From Desulforhopalus singaporensis (GTDB taxonomy: Bacteria; Desulfobacterota; Desulfobulbia; Desulfobulbales; Desulfocapsaceae): DNA of 64,000 bases. Positions 63,272 to 64,000 of the stretch are shown piece by piece; the stretch's first letter is position 1; each line of letters begins with the position of its first letter. The stretch spans positions 1 to 64,000 of the forward strand of contig NZ_FNJI01000020.1 in NCBI RefSeq assembly GCF_900104445.1, read 5' to 3'. The notes beneath the pieces were generated by a model. It saw nothing but the letters and a program-made list of their open reading frames with translations, made no database searches and was not told the DNA's origin. The translations under genes were made by a program, and so were the position numbers.

Positions 63272-63916
63272 ATGACACTGTCCACAACAAAACCGAAAGG
63301 CCGCGAAGCAATCAAGGCCTGGCACAGACAGAAGATTATCGAGGCAACTGTTGAGGTTGTTTCTGTTTATGGTATCGCGGAAACCACGGTAAGCAGAGTT
63401 GTTGAACATGCCAAAGTTTCGCGGGGACTTGTCAATGTCCACTTCAAGACCAAGAAGAGGCTGTTGCTTGAGACAGCTATTTATATGTCTGATCTCTATA
63501 CAAAAGCCAGCGAAGAGGCCTTGCGCAGGGGCGGTGATGACCCGGTGAAGAAAATGAGAAATCTCGTTGTTTCCGATTTTTCAGAGGAAATTCTCAATGA
63601 GAGGAGTGTCGGTTTCTGGCTGACACTGCGCTCACAGGTCCGTTCCATGCCTGAGCTTATCCCCATGGTCGAAACGAGGGATGCAAGATATATTGAGTAT
63701 ATTCGCAATCCTCTGTCAAAAATCAATGAAGAAGGCGGTTATAATGTAAGATTGAAGATGGTGGTGGATGGCATAATGGCTATGGTGGAAGGAATGTGGG
63801 TAGATTATTACATTCACTACGAAACTTTTGATCGCCGGAAAGCCGTTGAGACCGTTTTCCTGTTCCTGTCGAGTTTTTTCCCTGATCATTTCAGTGTTTC
63901 ACCTGAGGAGAAATAA
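63272..63916 (+). CDS. TetR-family transcriptional regulator, BetI-like
   Basis: The 214-residue protein has an N-terminal helix-turn-helix (about 20-65: IIEATVEVVSVYGIAETTVSRVVEHAKVSRG broken over the recognition helix, then NVHFKTKKRLL). A helical effector domain of the BetI type follows (WLTLRSQVRSMPELIPMVE, GIMAMVEGMWVDY). It is co-directional with the symporter and the only local regulator. It is the prime candidate for binding the palindromes before the symporter and/or the aldehyde dehydrogenase operon. ATG 63272 has AGGT upstream. Confidence 0.9.
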   Translation: MTLSTTKPKGREAIKAWHRQKIIEATVEVVSVYGIAETTVSRVVEHAKVSRGLVNVHFKTKKRLLLETAIYMSDLYTKASEEALRRGGDDPVKKMRNLVVSDFSEEILNERSVGFWLTLRSQVRSMPELIPMVETRDARYIEYIRNPLSKINEEGGYNVRLKMVVDGIMAMVEGMWVDYYIHYETFDRRKAVETVFLFLSSFFPDHFSVSPEEK

Positions 63917-64000
63917 ACCGCGTTGTCACCTCCACAGCTGAAGGGCTGGAAAAGTTTTCCTGCTTTTTGGTTTTGGATCAAATCACTGTGATTTGTTGTA

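Noticed and set aside
1-64000. CRISPR arrays, rRNA and tRNA genes, replication origin
   Set aside because: No regularly spaced repeats, rRNA core sequences or tRNA cloverleaf patterns were noticed. A dedicated tRNA/CRISPR search was not possible.

Overview
The window looks like the chromosome of an anaerobic Desulfobacterota bacterium, probably a Desulfobulbales-like sulfate reducer. That placement is an inference from gene content: a complete HdrCBA-FlxDCBA electron-transfer operon, several TRAP transporters, an unsaturated-fatty-acid beta-oxidation operon, haem-c proteins, and two genes that appear to read UGA as selenocysteine. No rRNA, tRNA, CRISPR array or core phylogenetic marker is present to confirm it.

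Region 1-4.5 kb is an AT-rich accessory stretch. It holds the start of an IS21 istA gene, a decayed IS256 transposase, glgC, a monooxygenase-like gene, two Nudix genes, a deleted proC-like fragment and another IS-end remnant. Region 4.5-10.9 kb holds a TRAP transporter (its large subunit frameshifted) with a guanidinobutyrase-like ureohydrolase, a divergent LysR regulator and a GlxA/AraC-type regulator. Region 11-20.5 kb holds a molybdopterin oxidoreductase with an alpha/beta hydrolase, an SNF2 helicase/SWIM zinc-finger pair and a secreted dihaem protein.

Region 21.2-28.6 kb is the HdrCBA-FlxDCBA operon followed by a ferritin-like gene and a clear terminator. It is expected to couple NADH oxidation or reduction to ferredoxin and a disulfide/thiol carrier by flavin-based electron bifurcation. 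Region 28.7-35.2 kb is miscellaneous: a YceH protein, a multiply broken SDR gene, an EamA transporter, a papain/lipase-fold fusion and a small secreted protein.

Region 35.5-38.4 kb carries the most striking gene. It is a rhodanese/ferritin-like fusion whose catalytic Cys codon is UGA, followed by a SECIS-like hairpin. A flavoprotein resembling the N-terminal domain of SelD fusions lies immediately downstream, then two small membrane proteins. Region 38.7-48.7 kb encodes enoyl-CoA isomerase, a hydroxyacyl-CoA dehydrogenase/hydratase fusion, two thiolases, an acyl-CoA dehydrogenase and a dienoyl-CoA-reductase-like enzyme, with matching operator-like palindromes. Region 49.1-51 kb has a second UGA-containing gene, a pentahaem cytochrome, and a Cys-rich secreted protein.

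Region 51.1-63.9 kb looks like an undescribed catabolic locus. It has an acylating aldehyde dehydrogenase, a ThDP enzyme, a second TRAP transporter and a TIM-barrel isomerase/dehydratase in one operon, with divergent aroD. A flavin reductase, a sodium:solute symporter and a TetR regulator follow. Well-formed palindromes flank strong promoters upstream of the aldehyde dehydrogenase and the symporter.
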